Positions 18,174 through 29,110 of a stretch of DNA of 64,000 nucleotides are shown piece by piece. The stretch's first letter is position 1. Each line of letters starts with the position of its first letter. A program made the translations under genes and the position numbers. Source of the DNA: Streptantibioticus silvisoli. GTDB taxonomy: Bacteria > Actinomycetota > Actinomycetes > Streptomycetales > Streptomycetaceae. The notes under the pieces are model-generated. The model was not told the DNA's origin. It did not search any database and saw only the letters and a program-made list of their open reading frames with translations. The stretch covers positions 52,977 to 116,976 of the forward strand of contig NZ_JAAGKO020000027.1 in the NCBI RefSeq assembly GCF_027947535.2, read 5' to 3'.

Positions 18174-18208
18174 AGATCCCGTTCGGCTGAACAGGCCGGG
18201 CGGGATCT
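18174..18208 (+). terminator. Terminator after second tRNA-Ala
   Basis: AGATCCCG/CGGGATCT stem followed by TTTCGTTG. It resembles the hairpins at 10577 and 14472. Confidence 0.7.
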
Positions 18209-18354
18209 TTTCGTTGTCCGGGCCGTTCCCCGGGCGCGCCGGTGCGCTGTCCGAACGCGTGACGCCCCGGCATCACGCACACCGGGGCCCGGACAGCGCA
18301 GCTGCCCGGGCCCCGCGAACCTGCCCCGCCGTCCGCCCCGGAGGCGTTGCGGGG

Positions 18355-19287
18355 TCAGATCTGGTTGAAGATCTTCGAGTAGGCGTAGCCGACGGCCTTG
18401 TCGTACTCGTCGACCTCCCAGAACGACAGCTCCTGCACGCCCTTGGACGCGGCGAAGCTCTCCAGCGTGGAGGCGTCGAACTGGCTGAAGTTCTCGTCGT
18501 CGTCGTTCTGGCCGGCGATCGGGGTCAGACCCATGCGGGCCCAGTTGTCCGCGGCGGAGCCGCCGTAGATGTCCGCCAGCTGCGAGGCGGTGGCGTTGGC
18601 TCCCGACTCGGCGTCGTTGAGCGCGTTCTCGCCGTCACCGAAGTCCATGGTCATGATGTTGACCAGGTTGACGTTGACGCCCGCGGACTTCGCGTCCGAC
18701 AGCATCTGCTGCGCGTCGGACTCCAGGCCCGAGGGGGCCACCGGCACCGTGAAGTCGATCTGCACGGAGGGGTCGGCCTGCTGGAGCGCCGCGAGGGCCT
18801 GGTCGCGGCGCTGGTTGGACGCGGTGTCGTCCATGGCACCGCCCTCGATGTCGAAGTCGAGGCGGTTGACGCCGTAGGTGGAGACCACGTTCTGGTACGC
18901 GGCGGTCAGGTCGGAGACCGACGTACACGACTGGGCCAGCTCGGTGCTGCCGGCGCCGCCGAACGAGATGATCACCGAACCGCCGGACGACTTGAGGTCG
19001 TTGATCTGCGAGGTGTACGCGCCGACGGGGTCGCCGCCGTCCTCCCACTGGAGGGTGCAGCCGGACGACGAGGTCAGGAAGGCCAGCGTGTAGTAGTTCA
19101 GGCCGGTCGCCGACTGGTCGGCCGCCATGTCGCCGACGGTGTCGCTGCCGAGCTGGAGGTAAGGGGCGGCGTACTGCGACGGGAACGAGTCCGCCGCCTG
19201 GGCCTGGCCGGCGGTGCCCATCAGCAGCAGTGCGGGGGTTGCTGCGACGACGGCGGCGAGGCAGGTACGCGCGAGGTTCTTGGTCAT
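18355..19287 (-). CDS. Secreted GH18 chitinase
   Basis: 310 aa with a signal peptide (basic MTKNLAR, hydrophobic core, AQAA cleavage region near residue 31). SVIISFGGAG (~residues 104-113) and RLDFDIEGG (~142-150) are the two glycoside hydrolase 18 signatures; the DxDxE glutamate is present. It has only the catalytic domain with no chitin-binding module. It should be exported to cut chitin-type beta-1,4-GlcNAc polymers. Its promoter region carries a GTTAGGAA/TTCCTAAC palindrome. Confidence 0.92.
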   Translation of the reverse strand: MTKNLARTCLAAVVAATPALLLMGTAGQAQAADSFPSQYAAPYLQLGSDTVGDMAADQSATGLNYYTLAFLTSSSGCTLQWEDGGDPVGAYTSQINDLKSSGGSVIISFGGAGSTELAQSCTSVSDLTAAYQNVVSTYGVNRLDFDIEGGAMDDTASNQRRDQALAALQQADPSVQIDFTVPVAPSGLESDAQQMLSDAKSAGVNVNLVNIMTMDFGDGENALNDAESGANATASQLADIYGGSAADNWARMGLTPIAGQNDDDENFSQFDASTLESFAASKGVQELSFWEVDEYDKAVGYAYSKIFNQI

Positions 19288-19319
19288 GTGGGGGGAGACC
19301 CTCTCAAGTCCGCGTAGCT

Positions 19320-19338
19320 GTTAGGAAACCTTCCTAAC
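19320..19338. promoter_or_regulatory. Palindrome upstream of chitinase (probable operator)
   Basis: GTTAGGAA-ACC-TTCCTAAC, a perfect 8-bp inverted repeat 33 nt upstream of the chitinase start codon. Similar A/T-rich palindromes occur upstream of secreted glycoside hydrolase genes in streptomycetes; the cognate regulator is not identifiable here. The rest of the gap to 19731 shows no gene; TTGACC/TTGACG hexamers at 19598 and 19609 are candidate -35 elements for the peptidase. Confidence 0.6.
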
Positions 19339-19731
19339 TTGGCGACGATGGTGTTCCGCGTCGTGATGGCTGTCAAGACATCGGACAGGAACGGGATTTG
19401 CGCCGCGGACTCCCGAACGCGCGGCGGAACGGTCCGCCGCGGGTGCCGTGGGCCGGCGTTCGGCGCAACCGGCGCCGACGGGACCGAAGTTGACGTGCGG
19501 CGCTCGCCACCGGGTTCCGTCGCGGACCGGAGCCCGCTGTCACCAGGCGGTTCACCGGTGCCGCGGGAAAAATCAACGTGACACCGAACGAGCGCACTTG
19601 ACCATCTCTTGACGCAATCATGATCCTGACGTGAACAGATCAGCGCAAGAGTTTCGCGAGTGGCACGTGTACTCACTGGTATCCGGTGAGCCGTCCCACA
19701 TCACGCGACGACTTGTTTCGCTGGGGGTTTC

Positions 19732-21753
19732 ATGAAGCTGGACCGCTACAGAACTCGCGCCGGACTGGCGGTGGCGGCGACGCTGCCGCTGGTGGCCGGT
19801 GCCCTGGCCATGGGGATACCCTCCGCCCAGGCCGCCTCGCACACCCGCGAGACGATCGCCGACACCAAGCCCGCCTGGGCCACCGCCTCGGCCGACCGGG
19901 GCACCGCCTCGTCCTCGACCACGGTGCGCGCCCGCGTCTACCTCGCCGGCCGCGACGCCCAGGGCCTCGCCGCCTACGCCCGCGGCGTCTCGGACCCCTC
20001 CTCCGCCACCTACGGCAAGTACCTGAGCGCCCAGCAGGTCAAGGCCCGCTACGGCGCCACCCGGGCCCAGGTCGCGGCCGTCACGGCGTGGCTGAAGTCC
20101 TCCGGGCTGAAGGTCACCGCCAGCACCGCCCACTACATCGCCGTCAGCGGCGACCAGGCGGCCGTGCACAAGGCGTTCGGCACCACGCTGCACAACTACA
20201 CCAAGGCCGGCCGGACCTACCACGCCCCGGCCGGCGACGCCACGGTGCCGGCCTCGCTCGACGGCGCCGTGCTCACCGTCACCGGCCTGGACAACGCCCC
20301 GGCGCTGGCCACCCACGACGGCGTCACCGGTGCCGGCACCACCCGCGCCGCGGCCCCGCAGACCGCCACGCCCGACGTCATGCAGCCGACGGCCAAGCAA
20401 CTGCCGCCGCCGGAGGCCGCGTTCGTCAACGCCGGTCCGTTCTCCTCGTACTACGGCTCGAACACCGACAGCAAGCTCCCCGAGGCGTACGGCAGCCACG
20501 CCGCCTACGTCGTCAAGGGCTACACCGGCACCCAGCTGCGCTCGGTATACGGCGCGGGCAAGTACACCGGCAAGGGCGCCACCGTCGCCATCGTCGACGC
20601 CTACGCCTCCAGCTACATCGCCTCGGACGCCGCCACGTACGCCAAGCGCAACGGCGACGCCAAGTACGCGGCCGGCCAGCTCACCCAGGTGCTGCCCGCC
20701 AAGTACAACAGCATCGCCTCGTGCGGCGCGGCCGGCTGGTACGGCGAGGAGACCCTCGACGTCGAGGCGGTGCACGCGCTCGCCCCGGCGGCCGGCATCA
20801 CCTACGTCGGCGCCGCCTCGTGCAACGACGACGACCTGATGGACTCGCTGTCGAAGATCGTCGACAACCACCTGGCCGACATCGTCTCCAACTCCTGGAG
20901 CGGCTCGGAGCTCGGCGAGACCGCCGACCAGGTCGCCGCCTACGACCAGATCTTCCAGCAGGGCGCGGTCGAGGGCATCGGCTTCTACTTCTCCTCCGGT
21001 GACGACGGCGACCAGGCCACCGCCACCGACCCGGCCAACGTCGGCAGCCCGGTCAACTCCGACTGGGTCACCGCGGTCGGCGGCACCTCCGTCGCCATCG
21101 GCAAGAAGAACAACTACGAGTGGGAGACCGGCTGGGGCACCGACAAGGCCGCCCTGTCCGACGACGGCACCCAGTGGACCGGGTTCCCCGGCACCTTCAA
21201 CGGCGGCGCCGGCGGCGGCACCAGCACCCTGGTCGCCCAGCCGTACTACCAGAAGGGCGTCGTCCCGGCCGCGCTGAGCAAGGCCGGCGGCGGCAAGGCC
21301 ATGCGCACCGTGCCGGACATCGCGGCCGTCGCCGACCCCAACACCGGCTTCCTCATGGGTGAGACGCAGACCTTCCCCGACGGCGTCCGCTACGGCGAGT
21401 ACCGCATCGGCGGCACCTCGCTGGCCTGCCCGGCGATCGCGGCCCTCCAGGCCGACGTCCAGCAGGCCCGCGGCGGCATCCCGGTCGGCTTCGCCAACCC
21501 GGCCATCTACGACCGGTACGGCACGCCGTCCCTGCACGACGTGACCGACCACCCGCTCGGCCAGAACCAGGGCATCGCCAACGTCCGCGTCGACTACGCC
21601 AACAGCACCGACGCCAGCGGCGGCCTGCTGACCTCGATCCGCACCTTCGGCACCGACACCTCGCTGCACGCCACCGTGGGCTACGACGACGTCACCGGCG
21701 TCGGCACCCCCGGCGACGGCTACGTCGCGTCGTACAAGCCGAACAAGGGCTGA
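19732..21753 (+). CDS. Secreted S53 family serine-carboxyl peptidase (sedolisin/kumamolisin type)
   Basis: 673 aa. Signal peptide to ~residue 35 (SAQAASHT), an activation pro-domain (~50-190, including YGKYLSAQQVKARYGATRAQVAAV), then the peptidase: EETLDVEA supplies the catalytic Glu and Asp (~340/344), SSGDDG the oxyanion Asp (~423) and GGTSLACP the nucleophile Ser (~562). Secreted proteases of this family work at acid pH after autoprocessing. A 13-bp hairpin follows the stop. It is divergent from the chitinase, both being exported polymer-degrading enzymes. Confidence 0.93.
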   Translation: MKLDRYRTRAGLAVAATLPLVAGALAMGIPSAQAASHTRETIADTKPAWATASADRGTASSSTTVRARVYLAGRDAQGLAAYARGVSDPSSATYGKYLSAQQVKARYGATRAQVAAVTAWLKSSGLKVTASTAHYIAVSGDQAAVHKAFGTTLHNYTKAGRTYHAPAGDATVPASLDGAVLTVTGLDNAPALATHDGVTGAGTTRAAAPQTATPDVMQPTAKQLPPPEAAFVNAGPFSSYYGSNTDSKLPEAYGSHAAYVVKGYTGTQLRSVYGAGKYTGKGATVAIVDAYASSYIASDAATYAKRNGDAKYAAGQLTQVLPAKYNSIASCGAAGWYGEETLDVEAVHALAPAAGITYVGAASCNDDDLMDSLSKIVDNHLADIVSNSWSGSELGETADQVAAYDQIFQQGAVEGIGFYFSSGDDGDQATATDPANVGSPVNSDWVTAVGGTSVAIGKKNNYEWETGWGTDKAALSDDGTQWTGFPGTFNGGAGGGTSTLVAQPYYQKGVVPAALSKAGGGKAMRTVPDIAAVADPNTGFLMGETQTFPDGVRYGEYRIGGTSLACPAIAALQADVQQARGGIPVGFANPAIYDRYGTPSLHDVTDHPLGQNQGIANVRVDYANSTDASGGLLTSIRTFGTDTSLHATVGYDDVTGVGTPGDGYVASYKPNKG

Positions 21754-21765
21754 CGCCCACCGGTG

Positions 21766-21812
21766 CGCCCGGGAGACCCGCGACAGCCGCGACGGCTGAG
21801 GTCTCCCGGGCG
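21766..21812 (+). terminator. Terminator after S53 peptidase
   Basis: 13-bp stem CGCCCGGGAGACC/GGTCTCCCGGGCG, extended by an inner AGCC/GGCT pairing. Confidence 0.7.
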
Positions 21813-21814
21813 TA

Positions 21815-22100
21815 CCGGACGCCGGCGCCCGCGCCCGTCACGCGATGCCTGCGCCCGCACCGCATGCCGGGCCGCACCGGACGTCTGCGCCCGCATCGCG
21901 TATCGCGTACGCCGGTAAACGCTCCGCGTACCGCGTGCACCGGTGAGATCCCCGGACGCCGCGTACACCGGCGGGCCCACATATCGCGCGCACCGGCGAG
22001 GCCCCCGCGTGCCGTGTACGTCGGTACAGGTCTCCGATCGTCACGTATACCGCCGCACGCCCCCCGGACGCCGCGTATACCGGTGAGGTCCCCGGCGTGT
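21815..22100. repeat. Degenerate array of CCGGACGCCGCGTAYACCGG units
   Basis: Units of ~30-35 bp (CCGGACGCCGCGTATACCGG + TGAGGTCC and variants) repeated about eight times with drift. It lies between the peptidase terminator and the leuS leader; no gene seen. Confidence 0.7.
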
Positions 22101-22118
22101 GTGCGGTAACCTGACCGC

Positions 22119-22157
22119 ATGCGTGCCGTACGCCTTCTCCTTAGCAAGCCGCGCTGA
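22119..22157 (+). CDS. leuS leader peptide
   Basis: 12-codon ORF: M-R-A-V-R-L-L-L-S-K-P-R. Three consecutive leucine codons (CTT CTC CTT) make it a leucine sensor. The stop codon lies within the first of two hairpins and an intrinsic terminator follows 25 nt later, ahead of leuS. Ribosome stalling on these codons when charged tRNA-Leu is scarce would favour leuS transcription. Attenuators of this kind are known ahead of amino-acid genes in actinobacteria. Confidence 0.75.
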   Translation: MRAVRLLLSKPR

Positions 22158-22207
22158 CAACGATCCACGTCAGTGCGGCGCCCCCTCCTGAGTGAGGGGC
22201 TTTTTTG
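22148..22207 (+). promoter_or_regulatory. leuS attenuator region
   Basis: Hairpin 1 pairs GCCGCGCTGAC (22148-22158, overlapping the leader stop) with GTCAGTGCGGC (22169-22179). Hairpin 2 is CCCCTC-CTGAGT-GAGGGG (22182-22199) followed by C and six T, a true intrinsic terminator, unusual in such GC-rich DNA. A mutually exclusive antiterminator pairing was not obvious by eye. Confidence 0.72.
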
Positions 22208-22308
22208 TTTTGGGGAACCGGATCGGCCGCCACCCACGGGCGGCGCGGCTGCCATCCGCAGGCCGAGCACCGCAGGGCCTGCCACGACATCACGGAGCTT
22301 CGACGGAC

Positions 22309-25200
<2,892 letters not shown>

Positions 25201-25215
25201 CGCCGCGAGGTGTGC

Positions 25216-25261
25216 AAGGGGTCGTTCCCGGATCCGTACGGAACCCGGGAGCGGCCCCTTT
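25216..25261 (+). terminator. leuS terminator
   Basis: Long stem AAGGGGTCGTTCCCGG / CCGGGAGCGGCCCCTT with one bulge, then TCGTTT. Confidence 0.75.
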
Positions 25262-25266
25262 CGTTT

Positions 25267-25376
25267 ACCGGGGGAGCGGCGCCTGCTGCGTTGTGCCGGG
25301 GGAGTGGCCTCCCGCCTTCGCCGTGGGGGCGGCTTGATGCGGTTGGCGTGGGAGCGGCTTCCTGCGGTTACCGTGG
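25267..25376. repeat. ~26-bp degenerate tandem repeats
   Basis: Four drifted copies of (T/G)GGGGAGCGGCTTCCTGCGGTT(G/A)CCG. From ~25425 to 25480 there follows a lower-GC run of CGAGGCACAGAGACACAGA-like units just upstream of the next gene's ribosome binding site. Confidence 0.65.
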
Positions 25377-25492
25377 AGGAAGCGAAAGCCCGGACGCGGG
25401 CACCGGATGCGGGCGGGCATCGAGACACAGAAGCATCGAGGCACACAGGTACCGAGGCACAGAGACACAGAGGCACCGACGGAGGGGACGCC

Positions 25493-26149
25493 ATGGAGGC
25501 CGTACTCGGCGTGATCGCGCTGTTCATGATCGTCGCTGTGTCCGTCGGCACGTTCCTGCTGGTCAAGGCGGCCCGCGCGGTCCAGCGCGGCGTCGAGCGC
25601 ACCAGCGTCCAGGCCCGGCGGGTGGTCGAGGAGACCACGCTCAAGGCGAAACGCGTCCAGCCCGGCCCGGCCGGCCAGCTCGCCGCCCTGCGGCTGGAAC
25701 TGCGCACGTCCATGGTCGACACCCGGCACGCGCTGGAGTCCGGGATACCCGCCGACCCGTCGCTGACGGAGGCGCTGGCCCTGCTGGAGCGGCTGCGCGC
25801 ACACGCCCACGCCCTCGACGATGAGCTGCGCCTGCTGGAACGCGAACCCGACAGGACCCGGCTCGCCGCCCGGCTGCCGGAACTGCGCGAGCGGACCGGC
25901 CGCGTCACCCACTCGGCGGACTCCCTGCGCTGGGCCGCCCAGGACCGCGCCCGCCAGTTCGACGACGACGACCTCGCCGCCCTGGGCCGCCAGATCGAGG
26001 TCGAGGCCGGAGCGCTGCGCCACTGGGTCCCTACCGATCTCTCCGAGGGTGAGGGTGAGAGTGCGGGGCCGGGGCAGGTTCCGGGGTCCGGGCAGGTACC
26101 GGGGGCGGGATGGATTTCGGGGGCGGAGGAACGCGGGAAGTTGCGGTAG
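25493..26149 (+). CDS. Conserved membrane-anchored coiled-coil protein
   Basis: 218 aa from ATG 25493 with GGAGGGG upstream. One N-terminal transmembrane helix (AVLGVIALFMIVAVSVGTFLLV, residues 3-24) is followed by ~150 residues of charged helical sequence (LAALRLELRTSMVDTRHALESG, LERLRAHAHALDDELRLLERE, RTGRVTHSADSLRWAAQDRARQFDDDDLAALGRQIEVEA) and a Gly-rich tail. It resembles conserved streptomycete proteins between leuS and a degV-like gene; function unknown. Confidence 0.78.
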   Translation: MEAVLGVIALFMIVAVSVGTFLLVKAARAVQRGVERTSVQARRVVEETTLKAKRVQPGPAGQLAALRLELRTSMVDTRHALESGIPADPSLTEALALLERLRAHAHALDDELRLLEREPDRTRLAARLPELRERTGRVTHSADSLRWAAQDRARQFDDDDLAALGRQIEVEAGALRHWVPTDLSEGEGESAGPGQVPGSGQVPGAGWISGAEERGKLR

Positions 26150-26550
26150 TCGTTGCGGCGGGCGGGGCCGGGGTCGGCTGTGTGGCTGTGACCGTGGTCG
26201 GAGTCGGGTCGGAGTAGTCGGAGCCGGAGCGGGGGCGGCGTTGGTGGCGGGGCGGGCGGCCGGGCCAGAGCGAGAGCCGGAGTCGGCATCGGAACGGCTG
26301 CCCAGGCCAGAACGGGAGCCAGAATCGGAGCGGGAGCCCGAGCGGGAGCCGGGGGCAGCGCTGGTGGCGGGTGGGGTGGGTGGTTCGCCCGGTCGGCGCC
26401 GGGTAGGCGCGGCATCGTGGAGCGAACGGGCCGGCGGGCTGTGAACGTGGTCACGTCGTGACCGAACGGGAAGAGCGATCTGATGACAGATCGGGCGTTC
26501 GGTATGCCCGTTGGTGGAGGCGCACCTCCCCGGCCGGTAATCTCCCGCTC
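26150..26550. other. Low-complexity intergenic stretch
   Basis: About 400 bp of GGAGCCRGAG/GAGCGGGAGCC-type units (26260-26360) and GTCGGAG repeats. A + frame through it would encode PEREPESER-like repeats but lacks a start with a ribosome site. No gene supported. Confidence 0.5.
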
Positions 26551-27396
26551 ATGTCCGCCCATGTCGCCATCGTCACGGATTCCACGGCCTACCTGCCGCC
26601 GGAGGCGCTGGCCCAGCACCGGATCACGGTCGTGCCGCTCGCCGTGATCATTGGTGACGAGGCACTGGAGGAGGGCACGGAGGTGTCCGCCCGTTCGGTC
26701 GCCGCCGCGTTGCAGCGCCGCCGCCCGGTCACCACGTCCCGCCCGGCGCCCGAGGAGTTCGCCGCCACCTATCGCGCCGCCGCGGCCGCGGGGGCCGGGG
26801 CGGTGGTCTCCCTGCACCTGTCGGCCGAGTTCTCCGGCACCTACGAGGCCGCCTGCCTGGCCGCTGCCGACGCGCCGCTGCCGGTGCGGGTAGTGGACAC
26901 CGGGATGGTCGGCATGGCCCTCGGCTTCCCGGTGCTCGCCGCCGCTGAGGCCGCCGACGCCGGCGGCACGCCCGACGACATCGTCGCCGCCGCCCGCGCC
27001 CGCGCCGCCGAGACCTCCGCGTACTTCTACGTCGACACCCTCGACTACCTGCGCCGCGGCGGCCGTATCGGCGCCGCCCAGGCCCTGCTGGGATCGGCCC
27101 TCGCGGTCAAGCCGCTGCTCCAACTGACGGACGGGCGGATCCAGTTGATGGAGAAGGTCCGCACCGCGTCCAGGGCCGTCGCCCGCCTGGAGGAGATCGT
27201 CGCCGACCGCGCCGGGGACCACCGCGTCGACATCGCCGTCCACCACCTGGCCGCCCCCGACCGCGCCCACGCCCTGGCGGAACGCCTGCGCGCCCGCGTT
27301 CCCCACCTCATCGACCTGCACGTCAGCGAGGTGGGCGCGGTCATCGGCGCCCACACCGGCCCCGGCCTGCTCGCAGCGGTGGTCTCTCCGCGCTGA
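26551..27396 (+). CDS. DegV family fatty-acid-binding protein
   Basis: 281 aa. Family pattern is complete: AIVTDSTAYLPPEAL at the start, EGTEVSARSVAAAL and TSRPAPEEFAATY, SLHLSAEFSGTYEAA, VDTGMVGMALGFPVLAA, YVDTLDYLRRGGRIGAAQALLGSALAVKPLLQL and the HTGPGLLA end. DegV/FakB-like proteins bind a fatty acid, in firmicutes handing it to a kinase; no FakA gene is nearby. The 3' end continues into a tandem array. Confidence 0.92.
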   Translation: MSAHVAIVTDSTAYLPPEALAQHRITVVPLAVIIGDEALEEGTEVSARSVAAALQRRRPVTTSRPAPEEFAATYRAAAAAGAGAVVSLHLSAEFSGTYEAACLAAADAPLPVRVVDTGMVGMALGFPVLAAAEAADAGGTPDDIVAAARARAAETSAYFYVDTLDYLRRGGRIGAAQALLGSALAVKPLLQLTDGRIQLMEKVRTASRAVARLEEIVADRAGDHRVDIAVHHLAAPDRAHALAERLRARVPHLIDLHVSEVGAVIGAHTGPGLLAAVVSPR

Positions 27397-27505
27397 GGCG
27401 GAGGCTTCTCCGCGCTGAGGCGGAGGCTTCTCCGCGCTGGGGGTGGTCTCTCTGCGCTGGGCGGAGGCCGCTCTGCGCTGGGGAGTGGTCTGCTTGCGCT
27501 GAGGT
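27385..27505. repeat. 22-bp tandem array starting inside the degV-like gene end
   Basis: Two perfect 22-bp units TCTCCGCGCTGAGGCGGAGG+CT (27385-27406, 27407-27428) and three or four drifted ones. The first unit includes the SPR-stop codons of the gene, so the gene end has been copied outward. The gap from 27506 to the comEA start holds GTGCCGGGGTGCCGGAGCG-like repeats and no gene. Confidence 0.8.
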
Positions 27506-27875
27506 GAATGGGGTGCCGGGGTGCCGGAGCGATGGGGTTCCGGGGTGCGGTGGATTGGCTTTGCGGGGCGGGAGCGATGGCTTACGTGGTGGGGCGGCCC
27601 TGTAGGGGGGAGGGCGACGATCCCGCGGTGGGGTGAGGGGCTTGCGCGGGGTCTGCGCACCGGGGGTGGTGGGGTGGTGGCCTCAGGGGCAAGGGTGAAT
27701 TCGCCTCAGCAAGGATGAACCGTCCCGCCAGCGAGTGAATTGCCGCTGGTGGCCGGGTAGTGGACCGAGTGGGGGCCGCCTCGACCGGGTGACGAAGTTA
27801 TCCCCAATTGGCAGACTGTCCACCGAATTTCACCACTTTTCCCGTGATGCCCAGATCGCGCTTACGGTCGATCGC

Positions 27876-29099
27876 ATGGGAACTAATTTCGCGGCCACAA
27901 TCCAACGACCAGCCTTCGCGACACCGGCTCAACGGCCGGGCTTCGCGGCCACAACGGAACGACCCGCTTTCGCGGCCACGGCCACAACACACCGACCACG
28001 CTGCGCGGCCACGAGGCAACGACCACCCTTCGCGGTGACAACGGAACGTCCGGCCGACCTCCGGGACCTCATCCACCCGGGCGCCCATGCCCGGCAACGT
28101 GCGCGAGCGATGCTGGCGGCCGGGCCGGACGGGGGCGAACCCCCGGCCGAACTCCGCGGCGCTCACCACGACTTCCACGACAACCTTCACCTCGCCCCTC
28201 ACCACGACCTTCGGCACAAGGAGCCGGCGCGAAGCCCCGACGCCGCCGAGCCACCCCGCACGTCGCCCGTCACGGCTGACTGGTCCGGCGTGCCCGACGC
28301 CTGGGGGCACTTGCCGCCGACTCCCGTTCAGTCGCGCGGAGCGGCCGGCCGGGTCCGACATTGGCGGGAGACCGTCTGCGAACGGCTGCCGGTGTGGGTA
28401 CGGCTGCGCTGCGGGCTGGAGTTGCGCACGGTCGTCGCGGTCGCCGGTGTCCTGCTGGTGGCGGCCGGGCTCGCCGTCCACCACTTCGTGGCCGGCCGCC
28501 CCCACACCATCGCGGCACCCCCGCCCGTCCGGGGAACGGCGATGGCTCCCGCCGCGCACGCGTTGGAGTCCGGGCCCGCCGACTCCGCAGACACGGGGGA
28601 TACCAGGGAGCCCTTGGGACCTCCGGGGGCGCCGAACGGGCGGTTGCCCGGGGCCGTGGTGCCGCCACCGGGTTCCGTGGCGCCGCCGGGCGTGGTGGTG
28701 GACGTCACCGGCAAGGTCCGCTCTCCGGGTGTGCTGCACCTTGCCGCCGGCGCACGCGTCACCGACGCGCTCACGGCGGCCGGCGGCGCGAACCCCGGTA
28801 CCGACACCAGCTCCCTCAACCTCGCCCGTCCACTCGTCGACGGTGAGCAACTGGTCGTCGGCCGCCCGCCCGGCGCCGCAGCGCCCGCCCCCGCCCCACC
28901 CGTGCCCGGTGCGGCCTCCGCCCCCGCGCAGCCCGTCAGCCTCAACACCGCCACCGTCGACCAACTCGACGCCCTCCCCGGCATCGGCCCGGTCCTCGCC
29001 CGCCACATCATCGAGTACCGCACCCAGCACGGCGGTTTCAGCTCCACCGCCCAACTCCGCCAGGTCTCCGGCGTCGGCGAGCCGACATGTTCGCAGTAA
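27876..29099 (+). pseudogene. comEA: comEA, interrupted by the integrated element (5' part)
   Basis: Left ~400 codons of a ComEA-type DNA-binding competence protein: a repeat-rich N-terminus (RPAFAATTE-like units, residues ~5-55), a transmembrane helix (~182-203), an SLBB domain (VVVDVTGKVRSPGVLHLAAGARVTDAL, ~270) and the start of the helix-hairpin-helix (VSLNTATVDQLDALPGIGPVLARHIIEYR). Native sequence ends at 29080 within GVG; the element then adds EPTCSQ and a stop. The missing end, VGDRRYQDLRPLVQP, is at 57520-57567. The start codon is not certain; an in-frame GTG exists upstream, and the ATG used has no clear ribosome site. Confidence 0.92.
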
Positions 29100-29110
29100 C
29101 CTACCTATAT
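29072..29110. other. attL junction
   Basis: The 9-bp core CGTCGGCGA (29072-29080) also ends the element at 57519-57527. With the next bases it forms GTCGGC-GA-GCCGAC, a palindrome at 29073-29086. ACCTACCTATAT (29099-29110) is the inverted partner of ATATTAGGTAGGT at the right end (57495-57507); it overlaps the integrase ATG. Confidence 0.85.

Noticed and set aside
18214..19317. 367-codon plus-strand frame over the chitinase
   Set aside because: Mirror frame of the chitinase gene, which has a signal peptide and complete GH18 motifs.
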